DNA from: Maribellus luteus
GTDB lineage: Bacteria > Bacteroidota > Bacteroidia > Bacteroidales > Prolixibacteraceae
NCBI RefSeq assembly: GCF_003576475.1
Contig: NZ_QWGR01000001.1
Coordinates: 186,001-250,000 of the forward strand
DNA: 64,000 bases
Reading direction: 5' to 3'
The translations under genes were made by a program, and so were the position numbers. Below the pieces are notes generated by a model. The model did not search any database, was not told the DNA's origin, and worked only from the letters and a program-made list of their open reading frames with translations. Shown here one piece after another: positions 1 to 8,944 of this stretch (its first letter is position 1; the number at the start of each line of letters is the position of its first letter).

Positions 1-1183
1 TGTAGATCAATGGGAAATGCCGTTGAAGGGAGTGGTAGTTTCCCGGATCACGGTAGGTCTTTTCGAGCTTTTCGTTAAAAGTCTTTTCCTTTTGATCTCC
101 CATTGAATAGGCCCGGTATTTCTTTGACCATTTTTCAAAAAGCAGGTTATTGATCACATCTTTGTGCAGAAGGTTTATTTCTTTTTCGTTGATGAAAACC
201 TTTAGCTGGCTGTACAGATAATCAAAACGGGCATTTGAATCGTACTGGCCGGTGTCTTTCAGCAAATGAAAAAAATGATCGGGATCGATTGTCATTTTTT
301 GTGACTCCGTATCCCCGCAAACAATGCTTTTAACTTCGCATTTTACCACACCGTCAGCTTTCGAAAATAGCCTTTGAAGAATGTCGACATCGAGGACGCG
401 GATTCTTTCTTTGGCGGGTTCGTCCGGAAGAAATCCTTTTATCAGGCGCGGCCCCGCAAACATTTCTTCGATGGTTTGATTTTCACTTAACATCTCATCG
501 GGTGTGCGAAATCTTACCGGAACATATATGTATTCAAAAAGCGACAGAAAAAGCTGGGAAAGCGTTTGCTCAATGTCGTTTTGTTCCGGAAGATGAATGT
601 TGCATTTGATTTCAACCGGCCGGGGTTGGAGCAGGCACACCTCGGAAAAGTATTCACCCATGTTTCGGTTGGCATTCAAAAACTTCTTCAGGCGGTTGAT
701 GAAATCTTCCCGGGCATGCTGGTCGGCTGATAATTTGCGGATAAAACGCAGTTTGGGTAGAACCTCTATCCGACTGAGACCGCTGATTTCTTCGTGGAAA
801 CCTTCGTTTTTTAACCGGCTGATCCACACATTCTGTACTTCATCGAAGCGGTCGATGATCAGTTTTCGTAAATCGGTATTGGTTACCGGGTGACTGCTGA
901 AAATATCGGAAGGGGAGAAAAAAGCATTGGCGCGGGCATCAATCGGTAGATCCTTGTTTTTTACCAGGAGGTCTTCCAACGGGTAAGCCGTCCGGTAGCC
1001 AATGTCGGTAAGGCCGTAGCAAAGTTGTTCAAGGATGGTTAGTCCCGGGTCGTGAAGGTTGTAATCGGTCCAGATATCACCACCCAACTCTTGCAGGTAT
1101 TCAATGCCTTTATTTCTTAGTTCCGAAAAATTAAGGCTTGTTTTTTCAATATCGTTTTTTGAAAAACTGTCGCCGGTTTTCAT
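1..1183 (-). CDS. eCIS baseplate protein, Afp12/Pvc12-like (partial, runs off left edge)
   Basis: The reading frame is open from an ATG at 1183 to the window edge, about 394 codons, so the C-terminus is missing. The N-terminus contains the motif NLHDPGLTILEQLCYGLTD at about residues 42-60. This is the (H)DPGxTxLE signature found near the start of gp6/baseplate-J-like wedge proteins of contractile injection systems. Its start overlaps the stop of the upstream tail-fibre-like gene as ATGA, so the two are probably translationally coupled. Position after the large baseplate-J gene matches Pvc12 in PVC-type clusters. The role, a baseplate wedge subunit linking the central hub to peripheral fibres, is inferred from family and position. 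The identity as one particular wedge subunit (Pvc11 versus Pvc12) is less certain than the system assignment. Confidence 0.75.
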   Translation of the reverse strand, partial: MKTGDSFSKNDIEKTSLNFSELRNKGIEYLQELGGDIWTDYNLHDPGLTILEQLCYGLTDIGYRTAYPLEDLLVKNKDLPIDARANAFFSPSDIFSSHPVTNTDLRKLIIDRFDEVQNVWISRLKNEGFHEEISGLSRIEVLPKLRFIRKLSADQHAREDFINRLKKFLNANRNMGEYFSEVCLLQPRPVEIKCNIHLPEQNDIEQTLSQLFLSLFEYIYVPVRFRTPDEMLSENQTIEEMFAGPRLIKGFLPDEPAKERIRVLDVDILQRLFSKADGVVKCEVKSIVCGDTESQKMTIDPDHFFHLLKDTGQYDSNARFDYLYSQLKVFINEKEINLLHKDVINNLLFEKWSKKYRAYSMGDQKEKTFNEKLEKTYRDPGNYHSLQRHFPLIY

Positions 1184-2067
1184 TGCTCATCCTTTCGTTT
1201 AGGTGAAAAACGATCGTCCCACAATACGCTCACCTTAAAGTGAATTTTTTTGTCGTTCCCGTAGTTACTCCTTGTCTTTAGCTGAAGCGAATAGCGAAAC
1301 GGATCGCGTGGTTCGAACCATGAACTGATTATTTGCCAGAGGCGGGCCAGCCCCGTTTTCTGTTCCTGCTCCTCGTTTAGTTGCGACGGGCGCGACTCCC
1401 AACGAATGGCAACCTTGTTCCACCATTTTCCGTAATGTGCGGTGGTTGTGGTAATTTTCGACTTCGAATTTCCGTAGGTACTTACCGCTATGGCGTGCAT
1501 CAACGAGTATTTCCCTTCGCCCTTTTCGCCCTGTACATAGGCCATGATCTCAAAAGCGTTGGCGCCGTTTAATAATTTGTCACCAAACACATTGTGCCAA
1601 AGTCCGTCGGCTTTTAGTTCGCCTTGCAGGTAATTTCCCACTCTGCCTTCCGACGAAATAATCCCGTTAACATCGAGTCTTTCAACCGGAGTTGTGGTGC
1701 CAAGTCCAATATTGTGCGAGTCTTTCTGAATGTAGAAAGCAGGTTCCCGGGGAACTTCAGAGTCTTCGCTTTCTTCTCTGAATGCGGAAATTTTGTGGAT
1801 GTAAATACCGCCACTATCCTTTTGAGTAAGAAAAAGTCCCCAGGTAGCTTCCGGATCATCTTTATCCTGAAAAAAGCTGAGTAAGCGGTTTTCTCCGTTG
1901 TCGGAAGGATAAATCATCAACCCTTTTTCGTTGATATCCAGCTTGTCGTCGGCTTTGTTAAAGGTCGAATCGATCAACTTTTCAAAGGCTCCCTGGTCGG
2001 GAAGACTGCCTTTGGTAAAGAAGCTTTTGAGTTGTTTTCTATCCGTTATGTTTTTTTGATTCTTCAT
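1180..2067 (-). CDS. tail-fibre-like/adhesin protein of the eCIS
   Basis: A 295-residue protein with no signal peptide. Near residue 120 it carries GLGTTTPVERLDVNG, a version of the xGIGTTxPxxKLxVNG repeat that precedes fibre tips in many Bacteroidota phage-tail and adhesin proteins. The C-terminal half is beta-rich (for example YSLQLKTRSNYG), with several aromatic residues. It lies between the two large baseplate genes, six bases after one and overlapping the next, so it is almost certainly a structural part of the particle. A role in target recognition at the baseplate periphery is inferred. It is much shorter than the trimeric Afp13/Pvc13 fibres, so it may be a fibre adaptor rather than the full receptor-binding fibre. 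Confidence 0.6.
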   Translation of the reverse strand: MKNQKNITDRKQLKSFFTKGSLPDQGAFEKLIDSTFNKADDKLDINEKGLMIYPSDNGENRLLSFFQDKDDPEATWGLFLTQKDSGGIYIHKISAFREESEDSEVPREPAFYIQKDSHNIGLGTTTPVERLDVNGIISSEGRVGNYLQGELKADGLWHNVFGDKLLNGANAFEIMAYVQGEKGEGKYSLMHAIAVSTYGNSKSKITTTTAHYGKWWNKVAIRWESRPSQLNEEQEQKTGLARLWQIISSWFEPRDPFRYSLQLKTRSNYGNDKKIHFKVSVLWDDRFSPKRKDEQ

Positions 2068-2073
2068 GAAGCG

Positions 2074-5000
2074 TTATGTATAATTTCCTTTGCCGTCGCT
2101 TATTACAAAATCTGCCTCAACCGCCAGGTCGCCAATCCCTGATTTTTGAGGTTTGTGGGCATCTTCGTCGCCGATCACCGTAATTTGATGCTCGGGTGCT
2201 GAGGTTAGTATGGCATAGGGCGAAATGGTGCGCAGGTCGTTTATTCTTTCAATTATGGCTGTGTCGATAATTTTATAACGGCCCAGCACTTCCACCAGCT
2301 GCAAAACCGAAAAACCGGTTACAAATTCCACGTATGGGCGGCTTTCGATAAAGTTTATTAATTCTGTTTTTGAGAAAGATTCGTCGAATCCTTTGTCGGT
2401 TGATTCGTTTTTGACACCCGGTGACAAGTAATTGACCAATTCTCGGTTAAGAGCCGTTTTCAGGTAGCCTGCTTTGAACGGATCTTTGAACTTGACTGTG
2501 CATCTTATTTTCAATAGCTCGTAAATCGGGTTGGCAACTTCCACTTTTACCCAGGGCGACAAAAATTGCGAGATGTACTGTTTCACATTAACGAGCGTGC
2601 TGTAATCAATTTTGTGGCTTTGCTGACTACCGGTGGTTTCCGAATCGGTTTTGGGAATCAGTACAATTTGGAGGTTGCTGCCTTTTACCAGTTCCTTGGG
2701 ATGGGTGTTGCGCCCGTAAGCCCTTACTTTTTCAACCTGAGGAAAACGGTCCAATACCAGCTGCTCAATGTCCCAGTTGCTTACGGCTCTATTCTTATGC
2801 CGCAACATTTCTCCTGTTCTCCCATAAAACAAGGCTTCGCTGTCTTGTTTATTGGTGGCTTCCAATGCAAAGGGACCTTTGATTTCTGCTATCCCGGGTT
2901 TGGAACTGAAACTGGCTTTTTGATGCTTTTGTTGCTTTCCGCTTTGTGTATTGTCAGGCTCCAGGTTTTCGGATGATACAACCTGAAGTGCCTGCGAGAA
3001 TACATGCCGAATTCTGGAATTATTATCGGGCGATTTTTTATACGATGCTTTCAGCCAGAATTTTCCTTTGGGCATTCTGGGGTTGTCGGTTTGGATGATC
3101 CCCGGTAATTTTAGTCTGATGATCCCCGATTTTAGCAGACCTTGTGTGCCGTCTTCCAAAATATCATTGTGCATGGATATCCACTCGTTGTTACTCAGGT
3201 AGTGCCATTCTACCCGGGGTGGTTTGATTACCGTGTGGCTGTATACGGCCGGTTGAAGATCGAAGCCCAGGTTGAGTATTTCGTTGGGAGTGACTTTTTC
3301 CAGTCCGAGCAATAAACTTCCCTTGCCGGTTATTTGAGGCAAAAAATAGGATTGTGATTTTACCGGCCCCGGAAAAACCTGGACTTTTCCAAAGGGATGG
3401 ATATGTACTATTTTGATGTCGGCTGATTTATTGTCCAGTTTGCGGTGCATAATTTCCCTTGCCACGTTTTTGTACCGCAACGTTAGTTTTTCAACCATGG
3501 GCGTAAAAGGCTGGCTCGGCAGCGGATCGGTATTTCGTTTGAAGCGGCTTCGGTTAAGAGCTGCATTGGCATATATTTCGGGGAATTGCTGGTGCCCGAA
3601 CGCAAACTCGGGCCCCGAAAGCTCAAGCAATAACGATGGCAACTTTTTATTTCCCAAAGGATTGATTTGCTGGTCGAAGTTCAGGTTACCAAGGGCAACG
3701 TTTATTTCGGTGGACGGTTCGAGATAGTTATCCTTCGTATTGAATAGCTTTTCTTCCTGCATTTTTATACCTGACCGATCGTTGCTTTGGCTGCTTTGTT
3801 TTATTTTAAAGCGGAATCCATCGTTGGAAACATCCAGCGGGTAACCACGGTAGTAAGAAGAGAAACCTCCTTTCATGCGCGGGAGCCCCAGCCAATTGAT
3901 TTTTATATCCAACTCGCTCAGGTTTTGTTGCAAAACCAGGGGATTTTGTATTTTCAGATAGCTCCCCAAAACCGGAGCTGTTCCAAAGGGGGCAAAAGGA
4001 ATGGAGCTATCGAGATTTCCCAAAGACGTGGATAACATGAGATCGCTCACTTCGGCTACTTCCGTTTCCAGCATAACTTCTTCCATTACCATCTGGCTTA
4101 AAATCCGGTAAGGGTGGTAGCGCGCATTGTTGTTGAGCATTACTTTGATGCAAGGCCAGGTTGTGTCGTAGTCGCCGTCATGAATTTCAGGGGTAAAGGG
4201 GATCAGTGTTTGCTCCTGATCCGTAAATGGAATGGTGATGATCAGCGAATGCTTCTCCCGGTTGATTTGTACTTTTACATGCTCGGGCTCTACCCATCCT
4301 TCGTGCGAGGTAACAAGAAGTTGAAAAGCTTCGGCAAAGAACTGGGAGACAATTTTGTCTCTGAATTTAACCGATTCTGCTTTGTCTTGTGTCTCAATTA
4401 TTTCATCGTAAATTAACCCGTCGAAGAGTGATCTTGACTCTTGCCACGATTCGGAGGTAAATTTCAGGCTTAGAATGGCTGTTTGGTTTCCTTTCTCAAG
4501 AATCAGGGCGGGAGAGGAAAACAGTATCCCGATTTTGCTGGGAACAACAGCTTCGTTTAACATTGTTTTTTCTTCGCCAAAAGTGGCTGGCAGAACCTTG
4601 TCATTTTCGACGGTGTTTTTTCCGTTCGATCGAATGTCGTTCTGGTACAACAGATTGATGGAGAAGTTATTGTTTTGGTCCGATTCTCCAAAAGGATGAT
4701 AGTCGCTTTTAAACAGTGTTTTAATTTCGGTAATCTCTGTTTGGGTGAACCGGCTTGCTGAACCGGTCTTGAACGGGTAGGAGGGGCCGTTTGGAAAAGT
4801 AAGGTGAAACACTTCGTTTTCCGGAATATCTTTGAATTCAATGCCCTGTTGAAGTTTTAGCCCCAGAATTGCATTGCTGTGCGTTTGATTTCTTGGAGAC
4901 TGTTGTAAAATCTTTTTGTAATAAAAGTCAAGATGCTCCTGAGGCAAGGCATTCATATCTGCCTGGGCAAATTCAGTTAACCTGAAAAAGGCGAGTAAAA

Positions 5001-5559
5001 GCGCAATGTGCGGCTGATGCCCGGCGTGTTCCAGCTCAGCTTTGAAATAAACAGCTGCTTTTTCCTGCAAAAACAGAAGATGCCCGTAAAGGTTTTCAAA
5101 GTGTTCGCTGATCGTTTCGGCGTGCCTGTCCGGCGACTCCTCCTCAAAATGAATAACAGATGAGTAAATGTTTTCCAGCTCGGAAAGCAAGGCCCCGCTG
5201 TATCCCGAATTTTTCAGGCCTCGCAGCCAGCGAATAACCAGGTCACGCATTAAACGGTTGGCTTCGGTAAGCCTTTTGTTTTGGGCGCTTTGGTCGTTGA
5301 TGAGCTCATTTTCTTTAGCCAGGTTTTTAAACTCATCAAGATCAATTTTTACAATGGAGGCAATCACAAAAAGAGGATCCCGCATCAGAAAGGTCTTCCA
5401 GTTGCCCACAATTTTATTGTCGGTATCAACAAACGGAAGGTGCCCGGCAAACTCCAGGGTTTGGATCAGTTTTTCAAGAACTGATCTCCCATCGATTGAG
5501 AGGTAGGAGTTGCTTAGTGCCTGCTGAATTCTTTTATCTTGTGATGAGCCTTTGTTCAT
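2074..5559 (-). CDS. large baseplate J-like protein, Afp11/Pvc11-like
   Basis: A 1161-residue protein, typical of the oversized baseplate-J homologues of Bacteroidota eCIS. The C-terminal 250 residues are the recognisable part. They include an alpha/beta stretch around VEKVRAYGRNTHPKEL and a segment VKQYISQFLSPWVKVEVANP that resembles the last domain of gp47/baseplate J proteins, where successive segments of the wedge are linked. The N-terminal 800 residues show no motif I recognise. The gene sits between the gp25-like gene (18 bases upstream) and the tail-fibre-like gene. The product would form the body of the baseplate wedge, clamping sheath to hub until contraction. System assignment is strong; the exact subunit name rests on length, order and C-terminal resemblance. 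Confidence 0.75.
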   Translation of the reverse strand: MNKGSSQDKRIQQALSNSYLSIDGRSVLEKLIQTLEFAGHLPFVDTDNKIVGNWKTFLMRDPLFVIASIVKIDLDEFKNLAKENELINDQSAQNKRLTEANRLMRDLVIRWLRGLKNSGYSGALLSELENIYSSVIHFEEESPDRHAETISEHFENLYGHLLFLQEKAAVYFKAELEHAGHQPHIALLLAFFRLTEFAQADMNALPQEHLDFYYKKILQQSPRNQTHSNAILGLKLQQGIEFKDIPENEVFHLTFPNGPSYPFKTGSASRFTQTEITEIKTLFKSDYHPFGESDQNNNFSINLLYQNDIRSNGKNTVENDKVLPATFGEEKTMLNEAVVPSKIGILFSSPALILEKGNQTAILSLKFTSESWQESRSLFDGLIYDEIIETQDKAESVKFRDKIVSQFFAEAFQLLVTSHEGWVEPEHVKVQINREKHSLIITIPFTDQEQTLIPFTPEIHDGDYDTTWPCIKVMLNNNARYHPYRILSQMVMEEVMLETEVAEVSDLMLSTSLGNLDSSIPFAPFGTAPVLGSYLKIQNPLVLQQNLSELDIKINWLGLPRMKGGFSSYYRGYPLDVSNDGFRFKIKQSSQSNDRSGIKMQEEKLFNTKDNYLEPSTEINVALGNLNFDQQINPLGNKKLPSLLLELSGPEFAFGHQQFPEIYANAALNRSRFKRNTDPLPSQPFTPMVEKLTLRYKNVAREIMHRKLDNKSADIKIVHIHPFGKVQVFPGPVKSQSYFLPQITGKGSLLLGLEKVTPNEILNLGFDLQPAVYSHTVIKPPRVEWHYLSNNEWISMHNDILEDGTQGLLKSGIIRLKLPGIIQTDNPRMPKGKFWLKASYKKSPDNNSRIRHVFSQALQVVSSENLEPDNTQSGKQQKHQKASFSSKPGIAEIKGPFALEATNKQDSEALFYGRTGEMLRHKNRAVSNWDIEQLVLDRFPQVEKVRAYGRNTHPKELVKGSNLQIVLIPKTDSETTGSQQSHKIDYSTLVNVKQYISQFLSPWVKVEVANPIYELLKIRCTVKFKDPFKAGYLKTALNRELVNYLSPGVKNESTDKGFDESFSKTELINFIESRPYVEFVTGFSVLQLVEVLGRYKIIDTAIIERINDLRTISPYAILTSAPEHQITVIGDEDAHKPQKSGIGDLAVEADFVISDGKGNYT

Positions 5560-5577
5560 AGTACTGCCATTCGTTTT

Positions 5578-5988
5578 TTAGAGCATGGTTCCTTCCTTGA
5601 AATAAAAAGGATAGACAATGTTGCTGCGCGTGTTGGTGATGATCACTGTATAAAGGATGTGTATGTTGAGGATTCCGTTTTCAAAAGTGTCGTCTTTTAT
5701 TTCAATGTTTTCAATTTTAATGCGAGGTTCGTTAAAGAGCAGGGCATCGTAAACCGCATCACGTAACATGGTTTTTCGCGTGGGGTCGTTGCTTTCGAAC
5801 ACAAATTTACGGACCGGGCAGCCAAAAGCCGGGAACATGATCCTTTCCCCCGGAATTGTACCCAGTATTATAAGAATACTCTGCCGGATGTCGTCTTCGT
5901 CTTCAGCGGTAACAGTGGTTCCCATTTCGTAGTTGAACGAAGGGGGAAAAGCCCATCCTCTGCCTAAAAATGAATTGTGTTTTGCCAT
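5578..5988 (-). CDS. gp25-like baseplate wedge protein, Afp9/Pvc9-like
   Basis: A 136-residue GPW/gp25-family protein. The family pattern is visible: an N-terminal LGRGWAFPPSF segment, EDDIRQSILIILGTIPGERIM in the first half, a FGCPVRKFVFE stretch near residues 55-66, and a PRIKIENIEI strand. gp25-like proteins sit at the junction between sheath and baseplate and nucleate sheath polymerisation. The gene lies three bases downstream of the PAAR gene and 18 bases before the baseplate-J gene. Spike, PAAR, gp25, then J is the usual neighbourhood. No anomaly is seen; length is normal for the family. Confidence 0.9.
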   Translation of the reverse strand: MAKHNSFLGRGWAFPPSFNYEMGTTVTAEDEDDIRQSILIILGTIPGERIMFPAFGCPVRKFVFESNDPTRKTMLRDAVYDALLFNEPRIKIENIEIKDDTFENGILNIHILYTVIITNTRSNIVYPFYFKEGTML

Positions 5989-5991
5989 GTT

Positions 5992-6291
5992 TTATCCTCC
6001 TATCATTACCGTTGGGCATCCCAAAACAATGCTTCCTCCGTGAGCGGTAGTATCGCCCATTCTTGCTGCTGGTTTTCCGCCGATCATCACAGTTCCCGAT
6101 CCCTTAACGATGGAGTCAGGAGGTCCTACGCAAACACAGCTGTCTCCCATAACCGCGGCCGGCATTCCGCCAATCAGTACTGTGGGCATTCCTGGGCCTA
6201 TTACCGGCCCGCCAACATGAGGTATCGGCGGCACACCCGGTGTTTGCATCGGGCAGGTGTGCATATCTGTTAATCTGGCTGCCATTCCCAT
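5992..6291 (-). CDS. PAAR-domain spike tip protein, Afp10/Pvc10-like
   Basis: A 99-residue protein made almost entirely of a PAAR domain. It has the glycine- and proline-rich start with an early DMHTCP segment, then repeated GGxPAAxMGD and VxIGGxPA motifs (MPAAVMGDSCVCVG, KPAARMGDTTAHGG). Conserved His and Cys residues (HTC, CVC, AHGG, GCP) are candidate metal ligands for the sharpened tip. PAAR proteins cap the gp5/VgrG-like spike and help pierce the target membrane. It directly follows the spike gene in the operon, as expected. There is no C-terminal effector extension, so this copy is structural rather than a toxin carrier. Confidence 0.93.
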   Translation of the reverse strand: MGMAARLTDMHTCPMQTPGVPPIPHVGGPVIGPGMPTVLIGGMPAAVMGDSCVCVGPPDSIVKGSGTVMIGGKPAARMGDTTAHGGSIVLGCPTVMIGG

Positions 6292-6303
6292 AATTCTAAT
6301 TTT

Positions 6304-8097
6304 TTAATTGATCATTACCATTGCACCTTTTATGGTGGTTTGTCCAGAGGCCGAAACCTCGGCTGTTCCACTTCCTTTTCCGGTAAACCCTACCTGGGCT
6401 GTCAGCTGAACATTCATGCCATCCGCTTTTACATCAGCGTCCGATTTGATGGAAACTCCTGAGGAGCCAGACAGATTTAAATTTCCGCCTGCTGTAATAC
6501 TGATGTCTTTGGAACTGTTTATTGTGATTCCCGAGTCATTCATTTTTAGCGAATTCCCGTTTTGGTCGACCAAACTGATCAACTTGTCTTTTTCACTCAT
6601 TTGAATGGTATTGCCGGCAGGGGTCTTTAGCGTAAGTATGGTGTCTACATCGTCAAATTCAATCAATATCTTCTTTTTCGAATAGATCGACTTGAATTGA
6701 TTTTCCTGATCGGGGTCGTAAACAGGCGTATTCTTTTGGCTGTAGACAGAACCCGATATTACCGGGAAGCGCGGATCGTTGTTGATAAAGTTGACGAGCA
6801 CCTCGTCGCCTATTTCAGGGAAAAAAAAGAACCCGGCCTGGTTGCTTGCATACGGGAATGCAAGCCGTGCCCATAAGCCGTTATCCATGTCGGTACCCGA
6901 AAAAACAGGCAGGTTGACCAATACGCGGTAGTTTCCTTCCGTATCTTCGTGAATCTGTTTTACGGTACCAATTTGTGTTCCGTTAACCGCCGGCAAAAGC
7001 CCCGAAGCCGGTAATTCCTGTACGTCGGGAAGCGAAGCATGCCATTCGGGCGATGCACCGATCTGAAGTTTGGTTGTCCAGCTACCTTCCGAAATGGTGT
7101 GTGTAACTCCCGAAACAAAGGCATTTCCGTTAAACCGGCTACTGAATTCACTCAGCTCAATAATATCTCCGGGAATGATTTGGCTGCTTCCCTGTACGCT
7201 GATGTTTCCCCTGATTTTACTGAGGGCCGCCTTGCTTCCCATGGCCAGGCCCCATGCATCGCTTTCGGTTTTGGTAATAAACGCCGATGAAAAGTGTGCG
7301 TTGTTTTTGGTGTGACAAGCTTCGGATAGTTTTTGGGTAGTGAGGTTCCCTTGCGAGGTACCGGCAGAAACCGGACTACTCGAGTTGACTGTTTGTTGTT
7401 GAGAATTGTCCCATGTATCAATGTCGTAATTGCCGGCAATGTACTCGCTGTCGAGTTTCAGATCGATGTCAATAATTACTTCCGAGGCATTTAGTGTGAC
7501 CACCGGCGACACGCTAAAATCAATTTTCTTCACCTTCACCTCGTTTTGGTTGGCCAGCACCATCAGGTTATTGGCTTCGGCGCGGGTAACCACAAAATCC
7601 CAGTCGGTGGCATTGTACTGGATCAACAACGGATGTTCAAGATCGGTGGCATCTACCGTGCTGGATAAGCCATAGTTGCCAATAATACTGGTAATTGCAT
7701 CCGAATCTTTCTTTTGGGTAAAAATGGCATTCGATCTAACGCGGGTCATTTTAACCGCTTTGTCCTTGCAATCAATTCGTAGTTGCGAGCAGCTGTTTTT
7801 AACCGACAAACTTTGAGAAATAATAATGCCTTTAAAAACAGTGGTATTGTTGCTGCTGTAACCGACCTTGATTTCTATTTCATTTCCCGGAATAAAATCT
7901 TCTCCTTCACTGTTGCTGAAGCCATCTTCGGAAACGCCAATGGCTGCGCCGTCAATCAACTCCACCGATGCAAAACTGATCCGGTTTACTTCCTGCATAA
8001 TCGAAAATTCCCCGATCTCGATTGTATCTTTCAGCGGACTCCCGTTCACCAGGATTTCAAAAGTCATTGGGCCATCTACTGGCTGTAATTGTGGCAT
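6304..8097 (-). CDS. spike/hub protein, gp27-gp5 (VgrG)-like, Afp8/Pvc8-like
   Basis: A 597-residue VgrG-type protein. The first 350 residues resemble the gp27-like hub fold (FEILVNGSPLKDTIEIGEF at the start). Residues about 370-460 form the gp5-like OB fold, with GTVKQIHEDTEGNYRVLVNLP and FPEIGDEVLVNFINNDP. The last 100 residues are a beta-helix-like run rich in Gly, Ser, Asn and Thr (ITINSSKDISITAGGNLNL) ending at IKGAMVMIN. The product trimerises to make the central spike below the inner tube and carries the PAAR tip encoded next. Neighbours, size and domain order all match Afp8/Pvc8. No effector domain is fused at the C-terminus. Confidence 0.92.
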   Translation of the reverse strand: MPQLQPVDGPMTFEILVNGSPLKDTIEIGEFSIMQEVNRISFASVELIDGAAIGVSEDGFSNSEGEDFIPGNEIEIKVGYSSNNTTVFKGIIISQSLSVKNSCSQLRIDCKDKAVKMTRVRSNAIFTQKKDSDAITSIIGNYGLSSTVDATDLEHPLLIQYNATDWDFVVTRAEANNLMVLANQNEVKVKKIDFSVSPVVTLNASEVIIDIDLKLDSEYIAGNYDIDTWDNSQQQTVNSSSPVSAGTSQGNLTTQKLSEACHTKNNAHFSSAFITKTESDAWGLAMGSKAALSKIRGNISVQGSSQIIPGDIIELSEFSSRFNGNAFVSGVTHTISEGSWTTKLQIGASPEWHASLPDVQELPASGLLPAVNGTQIGTVKQIHEDTEGNYRVLVNLPVFSGTDMDNGLWARLAFPYASNQAGFFFFPEIGDEVLVNFINNDPRFPVISGSVYSQKNTPVYDPDQENQFKSIYSKKKILIEFDDVDTILTLKTPAGNTIQMSEKDKLISLVDQNGNSLKMNDSGITINSSKDISITAGGNLNLSGSSGVSIKSDADVKADGMNVQLTAQVGFTGKGSGTAEVSASGQTTIKGAMVMIN

Positions 8098-8102
8098 AAT
8101 AT

Positions 8103-8759
8103 TTAGTTTACCGGTGGAAAAACAATTGTTTGGCCTGGTTTAACCGAGCGAAAGTCAGTCAGGTTATTGTAACGCGCTACCTTGATGTAATAACTGCTGT
8201 CGCCATAGATTCGGTAACACATCAGCGGAAGGCTGTCGCCGGCCATAACTGTTCTGACGTGGGTGAGGTCAGACGAATTTTTTTGTTCTTCGAGTGCCTT
8301 TTTCTTGGCACTGACCGAAGCCAGGAGAACGATGGTAACTTCTGCACGAAGCGGCGTTCCGTCGGTATCCAGCATGGTATAATTCACGTTCCAGTTTTGA
8401 AGCCTTCCCTGGAAAAGTGATTGGGTGCCCCACAAAATTTTAATGTAATTTGGCTCGTGGATGGTGCCGTTGTAAGTATAAACCAGCTTTTTAACTTCAT
8501 CAATTTTCTGGCTTACATCGTCTTCGTTGATGACTCCCGTTCCGTCAAAGAATAAAACAAGTTCAAAATAGCTGTTACCGGTTCCTTTGAAACGTGCTGT
8601 TTTTGCACTCGAGCCATCGGTTGTATCGCGGGTGCAAAACTCTTGCTCGTTTTTGGTCTGAAAGGATTCCGGGTTAACCGGCGCATCGAACTCACCAACC
8701 TGGCTGCTAAAATCCGGATCGGTATAAGCGAGTATTTTCAGTTTGGTCATTTCACCCAT
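8103..8759 (-). CDS. LysM-containing baseplate protein, Afp7/Pvc7-like
   Basis: A 218-residue protein with a C-terminal LysM-like module (about residues 165-215): AGDSLPLMCYRIYGDSSYYIKVA followed by LTDFRSVKPGQTIVFPP. The N-terminal part starts MTKLKILAYTDPDFSSQVGEFDAPVNPESF, typical of the eCIS gp53-like proteins that join inner tube to spike. In this family LysM is a structural module rather than necessarily a peptidoglycan binder. A second ATG lies three codons in (8750) and is an equally possible start. It follows the DUF5908 gene by two bases and precedes the spike gene by five, so it belongs to the same transcript. Confidence 0.88.
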   Translation of the reverse strand: MGEMTKLKILAYTDPDFSSQVGEFDAPVNPESFQTKNEQEFCTRDTTDGSSAKTARFKGTGNSYFELVLFFDGTGVINEDDVSQKIDEVKKLVYTYNGTIHEPNYIKILWGTQSLFQGRLQNWNVNYTMLDTDGTPLRAEVTIVLLASVSAKKKALEEQKNSSDLTHVRTVMAGDSLPLMCYRIYGDSSYYIKVARYNNLTDFRSVKPGQTIVFPPVN

Positions 8760-8761
8760 GG

Positions 8762-8944
8762 TCAGCGAATCAATTTACGTTCAAGCTTTTCCAATACTTT
8801 GGTTGTGCACTCTCTTTCCAGTTCTTTCCGAAACTTCTCCAATTGTCGGTTAATCAGATCTTTTTCAATCGACGAATCAAGCAGTTGCGAATGGTTGTCG
8901 GTAACAACCCCCCGGATAACCAGTTCTTTTACAATTAATGTCAT
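8762..8944 (-). CDS. DUF5908 family small protein, Afp6/Pvc6-like
   Basis: A 60-residue protein beginning MTLIVKELVIRGVV, the typical start of DUF5908 proteins (IxIKELxIxxxV), followed by a charged helix with many Glu, Arg and Lys residues. DUF5908 proteins lie between tube and LysM genes in many eCIS clusters and correspond to Pvc6, a small component of unclear function. Its ATG overlaps the last base of the upstream tube-gene stop codon (TGATG). It is one of the smaller genes in the window and would be easily missed, but context and N-terminal motif make it convincing. Confidence 0.8.
   Translation of the reverse strand: MTLIVKELVIRGVVTDNHSQLLDSSIEKDLINRQLEKFRKELERECTTKVLEKLERKLIR

Noticed and set aside
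597-893. Plus-strand open frame of 98 codons opposite the left-edge baseplate gene
   Set aside because: It is antisense to a well-supported coding region and its translation shows no family motif or sensible composition.
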